DNA from: JALOOE01 sp964423545
GTDB lineage: Bacteria > Chloroflexota > Anaerolineae > CG2-30-64-16
Assembly (NCBI GenBank): GCA_964423545.1
Contig: CAYRFV010000024.1
Coordinates: 1-32,686, forward strand
Reading direction: 5' to 3'
DNA: 32,686 nt
Made by a program: the position numbers and the translations under genes. This document shows, piece after piece, positions 1 through 6,791 of the stretch; position 1 is the stretch's first letter; every line of letters begins with the position of its first letter. The notes beneath the pieces are model-generated. The model made no database searches, was not told where the DNA came from, and saw only the letters and a list, made by a program, of their open reading frames with translations.

Positions 1-237
1 CGTCACCATGGCGCCGATGTGGACCAGATGGGCATCGTCGTCCATCGCAACCAGGTCCAGTGCCGCGATGTCCTGCAGGTCGACCACGGCTTCGACGGTC
101 GGATCACCGGACCCAACAAGTGTGTCGCCGCCAGCAAGAGACACCGTGTACACCTCGCGGCGCGCAAGCAACTGCAGGGCCCGAGCCACCCCCTCACTGT
201 TGGCGGGACGATGGTATTCGCGCAGGTTGATCAGCAT
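1..237 (-). CDS. FAD-binding subunit of a molybdenum hydroxylase (CoxM/XdhB-like), N-terminal part
   Basis: This is an open frame from an ATG at 237 to the window edge: 79 codons with no stop, so the C-terminal part lies outside. A GGAGG ribosome site sits 6 bases upstream of the ATG. The residues read as the first domain of the FAD subunit of CO dehydrogenase/xanthine dehydrogenase-type enzymes: SLAGGDTLVGSG at about 33-44 is the FAD pyrophosphate loop (usual form AGGTDL), followed by VVDLQDIAALD and HIGAMVT, which are typical family landmarks. The subunit would pass electrons from 2Fe-2S clusters to an acceptor through FAD. It is transcribed divergently from the slipin gene. The substrate cannot be told, because the molybdopterin subunit is outside the window. 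Family call is fairly sure. Confidence 0.8.
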   Translation of the reverse strand, partial: MLINLREYHRPANSEGVARALQLLARREVYTVSLAGGDTLVGSGDPTVEAVVDLQDIAALDLVAMDDDAHLVHIGAMVT

Positions 238-352
238 CCGATGCCTCCATTGTGACAGACCGGCAGCGAAGCCGGCAGGAATCCTCACGAGCGCATTATA
301 CCGCACGATGTCCGGCCTGGACGCATCTCATGGAGTCGCTTGCGGCGAGTTG

Positions 353-361
353 TGATATAAT
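353..361 (+). promoter_or_regulatory. Extended -10 promoter element for the slipin gene
   Basis: TGATATAAT is a perfect TATAAT (356-361) preceded by the extended -10 TG. No convincing -35 hexamer lies at 16-18 bp spacing, as is usual for extended -10 promoters. It is 43 bases before the slipin ATG. Nothing else stands out in the 167-base divergent gap (238-404) apart from the ribosome sites. Confidence 0.55.
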
Positions 362-404
362 CGTCGCATTCGTGGCGCTAGATTCGTCACCAGGAGGACA
401 AGCA

Positions 405-1250
405 ATGGGAGGCGCGTTGGGTTCGCTGTTGGTCTTTGCACTGCTGCTGTTCGCTGTGTTCATCGTCGCCAGCGCAGCCATCAAGGTCGTCCAGGAGTAC
501 GAGCGTGGGGTGATCTTCCGCCTTGGCAGGCTGATCGGAGCCAAGGGGCCCGGGTTGTTCCTGATCATCCCGATCGTCGATCGGATGGTCAAGGTCGATC
601 TGCGCGTGGTGACGCTGGATATTCCGGCGCAGGAGGTGATCACCAAGGACAACGTCACCGTCAAAGTCAATGCCGTCGCATACTTTCGAGTCGTGGATCC
701 GTCGCGGGCCATCGTTGCGGTGGAGGACTTCCGGCGTGCCACCTACCAGATCTCCCAGACCAGTCTGCGCTCGGTGCTGGGCCAATCGGAGCTCGATGAG
801 CTGCTCACCCATCGGGACGCCATCAACCAGAAGCTCCAGCAGATCATCGACGAGCAGACCGAGCCTTGGGGCATCAAGGTCAGCATTGTCGAGGTCAAAG
901 ACGTGGAACTGCCGGAGCAGATGAAGCGTGCGATGGCGATCCAGGCGCAGGCCGAGCGCGAGCGCCGTGCCAAGATCATCAATGCCGAGGGGGAGTATGC
1001 CGCGTCGGAACGTCTCAAGAGCGCGGCCAACATCATGGCGCAGGCGCCGGCCGCTCTGCAACTTCGCTATCTGCAGACGCTGACGGAGATTGCCGCAGAG
1101 AAGAATTCGACCATTATCTTCCCGCTGCCGATGGAGCTGATGCGTGCCTTCATGGGCATGACTGCCATCCTGCCGGATAGCACGCCGACGTCACCCGCCG
1201 AGCCAGCTCCCCCTGCGCCGGCGGCTCAGCCCACTGAAGGGGAGGCATAG
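405..1250 (+). CDS. Slipin / stomatin-like SPFH membrane protein
   Basis: This 281-residue protein starts at the ATG at 405, which has AGGAGGA upstream; longer in-frame starts would begin before the promoter. Residues 7-28 form one hydrophobic anchor. An SPFH (band 7) domain follows, opening with VQEYERGVIFRLGR and containing GPGLFLIIPIVDR, TKDNVTVKVNAVAYFRV and the coiled-coil stretch around AQAERERRAKIINAEGE. The tail (about 255-281) is Pro/Ala-rich. Slipins form large oligomers on membranes and are linked to membrane-domain organisation and protease control. Bacterial slipins are often paired with NfeD, but no NfeD gene lies next to this one here. Family assignment is secure; the precise role is not known. 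Confidence 0.93.
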   Translation: MGGALGSLLVFALLLFAVFIVASAAIKVVQEYERGVIFRLGRLIGAKGPGLFLIIPIVDRMVKVDLRVVTLDIPAQEVITKDNVTVKVNAVAYFRVVDPSRAIVAVEDFRRATYQISQTSLRSVLGQSELDELLTHRDAINQKLQQIIDEQTEPWGIKVSIVEVKDVELPEQMKRAMAIQAQAERERRAKIINAEGEYAASERLKSAANIMAQAPAALQLRYLQTLTEIAAEKNSTIIFPLPMELMRAFMGMTAILPDSTPTSPAEPAPPAPAAQPTEGEA

Positions 1251-1299
1251 GTTCTCCCGGATCGCGAAAGTAGCCCATCCAAGGGGCCGGGAGCGGGGG

Positions 1300-1917
1300 A
1301 TGAGGACACTGAGAGGGCTGCGCGGCTACATTGCGCTGTCTCTGGCGTGGGCGGCCGTGCTTGGCGCGGCCCTGTTCATCGCTCGCCGACCCGCGGCCGA
1401 GCCCATTGAGATCCTGCCGCCGCCGACCGCCGGGCCGACGACAGCGCCCACCCCCACGGCAACGCCTGGCCCCTTGCGAGTGGACGTAGCGGGCGCCGTC
1501 GTCTCGCCCGGCGTGTACATGCTGCCGCGCGGCAGCCTCGTCAACGATGCGATCGCCGCGGCCGGCGGGTCCGCGTCCGGCGCGGACCTCGACCGCCTCA
1601 ACAAGGCGCTGCCACTGCACGACGGCGCGCAGGTCTTTGTGCCGCGTGTCGGTCAGTCCATCCCAACGGTGGTAAACCCGCCCGCCACCCCGACGCCGCC
1701 GCGTTCGCGCCTGACGCCCAACCCGGGCTTACAAGGCGCGATCGATCTCAATACCGCCACGTTGGAGCAGCTCGACACGCTGCCGGGCATCGGACCGGCG
1801 ACAGCGCAGCGGATCATCGAAGGCCGGCCCTACGCCTCGATCGAGGACCTGCTGCGCGTCAGAGGGATCGGGCAGGCGACCTTCGAGAAGCTGAGAGATC
1901 TGGTGGTAATCAAATAG
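1300..1917 (+). CDS. comEA: ComEA-like DNA-binding protein (SLBB + helix-hairpin-helix)
   Basis: This 205-residue protein has an N-terminal membrane anchor (about 9-27), then a Thr/Pro-rich linker. An SLBB domain follows (about 57-115: VDVAGAVVSPGVYMLPRGS...DGAQVFVP). After a second Pro-rich linker there is a tandem helix-hairpin-helix domain (about 146-205: IDLNTATLEQLDTLPGIGPATAQRII...VRGIGQATFEKLRDL). This order is that of ComEA, the surface DNA receptor that pulls transforming DNA across the envelope. The start at 1300 follows a purine-rich GAGCGGGGG. No comEC follows, so the gene stands alone, 49 bases after the slipin gene. Any secreted HhH protein would look similar, but the SLBB-HhH pairing favours ComEA. 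Confidence 0.9.
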   Translation: MRTLRGLRGYIALSLAWAAVLGAALFIARRPAAEPIEILPPPTAGPTTAPTPTATPGPLRVDVAGAVVSPGVYMLPRGSLVNDAIAAAGGSASGADLDRLNKALPLHDGAQVFVPRVGQSIPTVVNPPATPTPPRSRLTPNPGLQGAIDLNTATLEQLDTLPGIGPATAQRIIEGRPYASIEDLLRVRGIGQATFEKLRDLVVIK

Positions 1918-2047
1918 CGCTGGATCTCTTGGGTGATCGGGGGGCGCCACTGATTCGGTCAGGCTCCTGGCGGGAATAGTAAGCTCGGTCACTGGCATCC
2001 GCGCACAGTCGGTGTACTCTAGCCAAAGATTCTTCCTCCTCCTTTGC

Positions 2048-2086
2048 ACACGAACGCCGGGGATGCCAGTACCCCGGCGTTCGTGT
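2048..2086. terminator. Strong stem-loop with an upstream sequence able to pair with its loop
   Basis: A perfect 15-bp stem (2048-2062 with 2072-2086) closes a 9-base loop, followed by TTTAA. It lies between the convergent comEA and nrfA genes, so a terminator (perhaps for both strands) is the simplest reading, though the T-run is short. The 10 bases ACTGGCATCC at 1991-2000 are exactly complementary to 2061-2070, that is, the loop plus the top of the stem. A pseudoknot or alternative fold is therefore possible. The rest of 1918-2193 shows no gene. Confidence 0.6.
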
Positions 2087-2131
2087 TTAACCGAATCGCT
2101 TGCGCGCCGAGCGAATGCGCCGCAACTGAAT

Positions 2132-2160
2132 CCGCCGCCAACCCGTTGGGTTGGCGGCGG
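2132..2160 (-). terminator. Hairpin downstream of nrfA
   Basis: A perfect 13-bp GC-rich stem (2132-2144 with 2148-2160) has a 3-base loop and starts 33 bases beyond the nrfA stop. On the minus strand it is followed by ATTCAGTT, only weakly T-rich. It is probably the end of the nrf operon transcript. Confidence 0.5.
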
Positions 2161-2193
2161 ACTGCTTGCTGTGGCGTAGTTCGGTGAAACTTA

Positions 2194-3504
2194 CTACTTC
2201 GCCAGTTTCTGCGCCGCCAACTGCGCCTGCCGCGCAGCATCGATCGAGTTCGCGAGTACGCGCGCGGCTTCCTGCGGGCTGTGGAAGCCGGTGCTGTTTT
2301 CCGCGGCTACAAAGTCCCAGTAGAACGTGGCCTTCCGCTGAAGCTGGAGCGCGTCTTTCAACTGCTCTGCCGTCGCGCCGGCTGCCTTAGCCGCATTGAT
2401 CGCATCGATGGCATCCACGATCGCGGTCTCTGCCTTGCGCAGCAGCTCGGCGGTGTTGTTCTGAATGATCGCGATGCGATCCTTCAGTGCTTGTTCGTCC
2501 TGCTTGTGACAGGTCTGGCACGCGGCATTGATGTTGACCAGCGGGCTTCGCAGCCAGTGATCGGACACTTTGACCGCGCCCTCGCGCACGTAAGGCATGT
2601 GGCAGTCGGCGCAAGCCACGCCGGAGCGAGCATGCAACCCGCTGCTCCACATCTCGAACTCGGGGTGCTGGGCCTTGAGCATCGAGGCCCCGGTTTCCTT
2701 GTGCGTCCAGTCCTTGAAACCGTACTCGTCGTAGTGTTTCTCCATGTCCTCGATCTTCAGCCCTTTGCTCCAGGGGAAGGTGAGGAGCTTGTTGTCGCCT
2801 TTGAAGTAGTATTCGACGTGGCACTGCGCACAGACATAGGAGCGCATTTCCTGGCGGGTGGCCTTGCTCAGATCGATGCCGCGCGCTTCCATCGCGTTCT
2901 TGAACGCCGGCCGGCTGATCCACAGCTCCATGGTCTGGGGATTATGGCAATCGCGGCACGACGAGCCGAGGTGGAGCGTGCTGGAAATCTCCGTGTAGGG
3001 TGTGCTGTTGAACTTCTCCCAACCCATCTGCTCGATGAGCAGCGGCGCCTCGGCTGCATGGCAGTTCGCGCACGCGCCGGGCTGCTTCGCCACGACCTGG
3101 CGTTGCGTCTCTTTCTGATCGCTCAGCGCGTAGTAGTGACCGCTCTCCTCATTGTAGTCCACGCTGAAAGGCATCGCAGCCCAGATGCGCTTGAGGGCCG
3201 GGAATTTCTCCAGCTTGTCCCAGGGCACCGACCCCCCGTAAGGGGTCTGGATGGTGCGATCTTGCGTCTTCATAAAGGAGTCGTATTCGCGCGGGAAGTT
3301 CTTTCCCCACACGGCAGGGTCCAGCTCTTTCTCGCCGATCGTTACAACCTTCAGCGGATACTCGACCGCCTCGGCCTTGCGCGTCATGATGTTCGTCAGA
3401 AGAAAGCCCAGCGCGCCCAAGAGCACGAATCCGACCACGAAGGCAAGGACAACCCACGGCCAGCGGCGGCGCGGCGGGGCGGGCGGAACAGGTGTAGATG
3501 ACAT
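2194..3504 (-). CDS. nrfA: Pentaheme cytochrome c nitrite reductase, catalytic subunit
   Basis: NrfA reduces nitrite to ammonium with six electrons outside the cytoplasmic membrane. The start at 3504 has GGAGGA 6 bases upstream; a longer frame to 3576 lacks support. The protein has 436 residues with an uncleaved-looking N-terminal anchor (about 15-37) and five heme motifs: CANCH 145-149, CRDCH 183-187, CAQCH 225-229, CADCH 298-302 and CQTCH 329-333. The blocks CAQCHVEYYF, AQHPEFEMWSSGLH and CADCHMPY are NrfA hallmarks, as is the late distal His (FHSP, H408). Notably the first, active-site heme motif is CxxCH, not the CxxCK of the E. coli-type enzyme; such CxxCH forms are known in some lineages. 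It is the last gene of the six-gene operon, 72 bases after nrfH. Nitrite is the expected substrate; NO or hydroxylamine are possible. Confidence 0.95.
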   Translation of the reverse strand: MSSTPVPPAPPRRRWPWVVLAFVVGFVLLGALGFLLTNIMTRKAEAVEYPLKVVTIGEKELDPAVWGKNFPREYDSFMKTQDRTIQTPYGGSVPWDKLEKFPALKRIWAAMPFSVDYNEESGHYYALSDQKETQRQVVAKQPGACANCHAAEAPLLIEQMGWEKFNSTPYTEISSTLHLGSSCRDCHNPQTMELWISRPAFKNAMEARGIDLSKATRQEMRSYVCAQCHVEYYFKGDNKLLTFPWSKGLKIEDMEKHYDEYGFKDWTHKETGASMLKAQHPEFEMWSSGLHARSGVACADCHMPYVREGAVKVSDHWLRSPLVNINAACQTCHKQDEQALKDRIAIIQNNTAELLRKAETAIVDAIDAINAAKAAGATAEQLKDALQLQRKATFYWDFVAAENSTGFHSPQEAARVLANSIDAARQAQLAAQKLAK

Positions 3505-3576
3505 TGCAGATCCTCCAGGTTTGGTCAGAGCTCTCCGGTCTCTGTTTCTCGTCTCGGTCTTCCGTTCATATCTCAT

Positions 3577-4092
3577 TCACTTCCCGTGCCCGACGCCGGC
3601 ATGGCAACGCAGGCAATCGGTGGAATCCGGGTCATCGCGATGGCTGATCGCCACGGTCAGATCGGCGTGGCAGGTGAGACAGGCATGCTGCGTCACATCG
3701 CGATTCAGCGGCGTGATGCGAATCGGCTCCGGGAAATCGCCTGTGGTGAAGGCATAGCTGTGGCGAAGCCCATTGATCCCCTTGATGGCGTACTTATGCA
3801 CCAGATTGTCATGCGGTGCGTGACAGTCGTTGCAGACAGCAACATGCTTGTGCGAGCCGCGATTCCAGCCGTCGTAATACTCGCGCATGATGTGACAGTT
3901 TGCGCAGGCCTGCGGGTCATCGGTCAGATATGAGAGGCCTTGAGCATATTGCACCGTGAATCCGCCCAGTCCCACGATGCCGCCGAGCAATCCGGCAAGC
4001 ACCAGAAGCACCCAGAAGGGGAACAGGCTGGTGAAGAAACCGCCCCTCTCTTTGGGCGGAGGACCTTCAGGCGCACGAATCGGTTCATCCAT
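3577..4092 (-). CDS. nrfH: Tetraheme quinol dehydrogenase NrfH
   Basis: NrfH belongs to the NapC/NirT family. It is anchored in the membrane, oxidises menaquinol and feeds electrons to NrfA. The protein has 171 residues, with a cytoplasmic N-terminus, one TM helix (about 24-46) and four motifs: CANCH 63-67, CNDCH 87-91, CLTCH 138-142 and CLRCH 160-164. The first is followed by I-M (CANCHIM), the CxxCHxM arrangement in which Met ligates heme 1 in characterised NrfH. The segment HAPHDNLVHKY...KGINGLRHSY is also typical. GAGG sits 8 bases before the ATG. It lies 38 bases after the upstream membrane protein gene, and nrfA follows, the standard nrfHA order. Confidence 0.95.
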   Translation of the reverse strand: MDEPIRAPEGPPPKERGGFFTSLFPFWVLLVLAGLLGGIVGLGGFTVQYAQGLSYLTDDPQACANCHIMREYYDGWNRGSHKHVAVCNDCHAPHDNLVHKYAIKGINGLRHSYAFTTGDFPEPIRITPLNRDVTQHACLTCHADLTVAISHRDDPDSTDCLRCHAGVGHGK

Positions 4093-4130
4093 GCATGAAT
4101 CCTCGCCAAGTTATGCCAGAAGCTCTTGGT

Positions 4131-4841
4131 TCAACCGGCCGATCGGCTGGGTCGCGCCTCGTGCGCCGGCAGAACACCCATTCCTGGCCTGGCCCCGGAC
4201 CGCCAGAGCATGCCGCTGCCGACCAGCGCCAACACCGCACCGCCCACCAGCAAGGGCACGCGAATCACGTCCACCCACTGCGCGCCCTCGGGGCCGATGT
4301 GCGTCGGGCCGGCCCACATGGGCGTGGTCAGGACAATCAGGCCGCTCCAGAACGCAGCCAGTCCGGCGGGAGCGGCAAAGTCGTCCTTCGCCATGCTCAC
4401 AAAGCCACCCACACGCTTCCAGAGCGGCGGCAGACGGAGGAGCAGGAAAAAGATCAACACCAGCGTCGTCAGGTAAAAGCGCATGTTCTGCGGCGCACCC
4501 TTACCGCGCAGCGCAATCGATGCAAAGGTCTGTACGCCCGCGAGGATCATGCTGGCGGTCAGCACCAACAGCGCATTGCGATAGGCGTCCGGCTTGCCGC
4601 GAGCCAGTGCGAGCGTGACCGCGAGACCCCAAATCGAGACGGCGATGGCAGCCACCATCAACAGGATGTAGAGCCACTGGAACGAGGCCAGTTGCGCCAT
4701 CGACGGTCCCCAGCCCATCGGATTGGATGCCACACAGAACGTGCCGATGCCGCCGAGCAGGTTGAGAACGGTGGCGCCGGCCATGAGAACAATGGCCAGG
4801 ATGCGAAGCATCCGTCCGCCGCTGGAAGGCTGCGAGGTCAT
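4131..4841 (-). CDS. Polytopic membrane protein of unknown function in the nrf operon
   Basis: I do not recognise the family. The ATG at 4841 (after GAAAGGG) gives 236 residues; an extension to 4892 adds a segment without membrane or domain features. About five or six hydrophobic helices are visible (roughly 12-32, 52-78, 86-105, 119-135, 155-172 and 190-208). A loop contains WAGPTHIGPEGAQW. There is no heme-binding CxxCH and there are few His residues in the helices. It lies between the heme O synthase-like gene (102-base gap) and nrfH (38-base gap), on the same strand, so it is probably co-transcribed. A role in assembly or as an accessory subunit of the membrane redox protein is only inference from position. 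Confidence 0.7.
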   Translation of the reverse strand: MTSQPSSGGRMLRILAIVLMAGATVLNLLGGIGTFCVASNPMGWGPSMAQLASFQWLYILLMVAAIAVSIWGLAVTLALARGKPDAYRNALLVLTASMILAGVQTFASIALRGKGAPQNMRFYLTTLVLIFFLLLRLPPLWKRVGGFVSMAKDDFAAPAGLAAFWSGLIVLTTPMWAGPTHIGPEGAQWVDVIRVPLLVGGAVLALVGSGMLWRSGARPGMGVLPAHEARPSRSAG

Positions 4842-4943
4842 CGTCGAAACCCTTTCATCTGAATGAATTCGAAGCACAGCAAGCCGAGCCAAAACCCTTG
4901 ACAGCTTGCCCGCCCTCCGTGGCTTTTCGTCAATCGTCCGCCA

Positions 4944-5819
4944 TCACAGTGCCACGATCAACATCGCGCCGAACATGTACAGCGACGCATACTTGAAAAG
5001 AGCGAAGCTTGCGCGCGGCGACGGCCGCACCACACCCACGACAGCCAGTGCAAGCAAGCCTGCACCGAGCAGCCCCAACACCCACATCAACCCTGCTTGC
5101 ACTCCGATCATCGCCGCCACGCCCGCCATGACCAGCGCGGCTGTCAGGCTGGCGATGGCGATCACGACCCGCGTCAGATAGAACCCGTATGCGCCGGGGA
5201 AGGTCGGGATGCGCGCCGTCTGGTAGTCATCGAAGTGACGCATCGAAAAAGTCATGATGTGGGTCGGAATCCAGAAGAGCACGCCGAGCGCCAACATGAC
5301 GCCCACTACGTCGATGTATCCGAGCGCCAGCGTTCGGCCCGCCAGCACCGGCATCCCACCGGCCAGCCCGCCGATCAGGATCGAGTACGGTGTTCGCCGT
5401 TTGAGCCAGGCGGTGTAGACAGCAACGTCGAAGAACAACCCCGCAAAGACAATGGCGCCATACAGCGGCGCCAGCGCCAGCGCCCAGCCAACGCCCAACA
5501 CCGACAGGATGCCGCCCAGGATAGCCGCCTCGCGCACCCTGATGTGGCCCGCCGGCAGCGGTCGCCAGCACGTGCGCTTCATCACGCCGTCGATGTCTCG
5601 ATCGTAGACCATGTTGAGCACGGTGCTGCCGCTGATCGCCAGAAACAGGCTGCCGACCATGGCCAGGAAATCCGGCCATGCGCCGCCTGGCACGCGTGCG
5701 CTCAGATATCCGGCAATCCCGGTGGCCAGAAGCAGACCCGTCTGAAGGCTCTTGATCAGCGGCCCATAGCGACGGAGCAGCGATCGTCGTCTGCTGTTTC
5801 CCGAAGGGCTTTCTTTCAT
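4944..5819 (-). CDS. ctaB: Protoheme IX farnesyltransferase-like UbiA-family prenyltransferase (heme O synthase)
   Basis: This 291-residue protein has about eight or nine TM helices. The first Asp-rich motif NMVYDRDIDGVMKRTCWRPL (about 69-88) fits the heme O synthase pattern NxxxDxDIDxxMxRTxxRPL. Later landmarks are LKRRTPYSILIGGLAGGMPVLAG and DDYQTARIPTF. Where most family members have WTPPHFW, this one has WIPTHIM, so it is somewhat divergent. Heme O/A is used by heme-copper oxidases, and the first gene of this operon encodes an oxidase-like 12-TM protein, which makes heme supply for that protein the natural idea. The gene begins 3 bases after the FGE-like gene, so the two are surely co-transcribed. 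Other UbiA substrates cannot be fully excluded. Confidence 0.85.
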   Translation of the reverse strand: MKESPSGNSRRRSLLRRYGPLIKSLQTGLLLATGIAGYLSARVPGGAWPDFLAMVGSLFLAISGSTVLNMVYDRDIDGVMKRTCWRPLPAGHIRVREAAILGGILSVLGVGWALALAPLYGAIVFAGLFFDVAVYTAWLKRRTPYSILIGGLAGGMPVLAGRTLALGYIDVVGVMLALGVLFWIPTHIMTFSMRHFDDYQTARIPTFPGAYGFYLTRVVIAIASLTAALVMAGVAAMIGVQAGLMWVLGLLGAGLLALAVVGVVRPSPRASFALFKYASLYMFGAMLIVAL

Positions 5820-5822
5820 CGG

Positions 5823-6791
5823 CTACTCGACATCACGTGCGCACCGGAATCCAACACTCGGACTGGCATAATCGGGGCGGGCGCTGTTGCGTTCCCAGAT
5901 ACGTAGATTATACACATAGTTGTCTTTGCTGCCACCCCGCAGCCAACGATCGTGGATGCCGATCTGCACGTCGGCGGTCCACTGCCAGACGTTGCCGGCC
6001 ATATCATACAACCCGTAAGGGCTGCGCCCACCCGCCGTCCGGTAGCCATCGTGAGTCTTGCCGTTGTAGAAGCCCACCGGCGTCGTGTCACCTTGCTTGC
6101 CCGCCAGGCGTTCGAATGGGTCACGGCTGGCATAGAAGTTGGCGCGATTGAGCGTGCTCTCGTGGCCCCAGGGGAACGGACGGTTATCATCCCCGCGGGC
6201 GGCCTTTTCCCATTCCAACCCCGAAGGCAGCCGCCAGCCATAGAACTCGCAGAAGGCTTTTGCGCCAAACCAGGTGATCAGGGTCATCGGATGGTTCTCG
6301 TAGCCCGGCTTGACACCGAATCCGGCGCCATCCGAAGATAGCCGTAGGCTCGGGTCCTTGAGCGGTACATGCAGCCAGTCGCCTGCCTTGATCTCCTTTT
6401 CATGCTTGTGGCCGTGGAACGGATCGCCGGGATAATAGCCAACGACCTGGTCGCCGTGAACCTTCGCTGTGCCTGCAGCGACAGCTTCGTTGAGATACCG
6501 GGCATACTGGGCGACGGTCACATCCGTCACCATCATCTCGTAGGGCTTCTCGATCCAGCCCTTCTCCTCATGCTGTCCGAGCACGAACGCGCCCGCCGGC
6601 ACCTGCACCCAGGCGGATGCATCGACGCCGGTTTCCACCTTCGCCAGCGCAGCCGTCGCCACCGGCGCCGTGCAGCCGGTCAACAGGAGTAAGGCTGTGG
6701 TCAGCGTGAGAAGGATGACGGCCACGAGCCATCGTCGATCGTCCATCGTCCATCGTCTTTGGGCTTGCGTCCTTCGCCGGCCCTCTGTCAT
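5823..6791 (-). CDS. FGE/SUMF1-fold lipoprotein lacking the catalytic cysteines (NirV-like)
   Basis: This 322-residue protein has a long charged n-region, a hydrophobic stretch and a lipobox LLTGC (Cys40), so it is probably an exported lipoprotein. The rest is a formylglycine-generating-enzyme-type domain: WVQVPAGAFVLGQ, NHPMTLITWFGAKAFCEFYGWRLPSGLEWEKAARG, GGRSPYGLYDMAGNVWQWTAD and the terminal SPSVGFRCA. Authentic FGEs have two active-site Cys in the segment after GGS; here that segment (GGSKDNYVYNLRIWERNSAR) has none, so sulfatase activation is unlikely. FGE-fold proteins called NirV accompany some copper nitrite reductase genes, a precedent for this context. The ATG at 6791 has GGAGG 8 bases upstream and overlaps the preceding stop in an ATGA. 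Its n-region is encoded partly by a heptad repeat. Confidence 0.85.
   Translation of the reverse strand: MTEGRRRTQAQRRWTMDDRRWLVAVILLTLTTALLLLTGCTAPVATAALAKVETGVDASAWVQVPAGAFVLGQHEEKGWIEKPYEMMVTDVTVAQYARYLNEAVAAGTAKVHGDQVVGYYPGDPFHGHKHEKEIKAGDWLHVPLKDPSLRLSSDGAGFGVKPGYENHPMTLITWFGAKAFCEFYGWRLPSGLEWEKAARGDDNRPFPWGHESTLNRANFYASRDPFERLAGKQGDTTPVGFYNGKTHDGYRTAGGRSPYGLYDMAGNVWQWTADVQIGIHDRWLRGGSKDNYVYNLRIWERNSARPDYASPSVGFRCARDVE
6733..6760. repeat. Heptanucleotide tandem repeat, copy A
   Basis: Four consecutive 7-base units on the plus strand: CGTCGAT, CGTCCAT, CGTCCAT, CGTCTTT (minus strand AAAGACG, ATGGACG, ATGGACG, ATCGACG). It falls in frame in the n-region of the FGE-like lipoprotein. A related array lies at 12950-12991. 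Confidence 0.75.

Noticed and set aside
4861..4941. A third FNR-type site upstream of the small membrane protein gene
   Set aside because: Only one half-site (GTCAA near 4928) is present; the partner half does not match.
5823..6791. Active sulfatase-modifying factor
   Set aside because: Both catalytic Cys positions are missing and no sulfatase gene is present.
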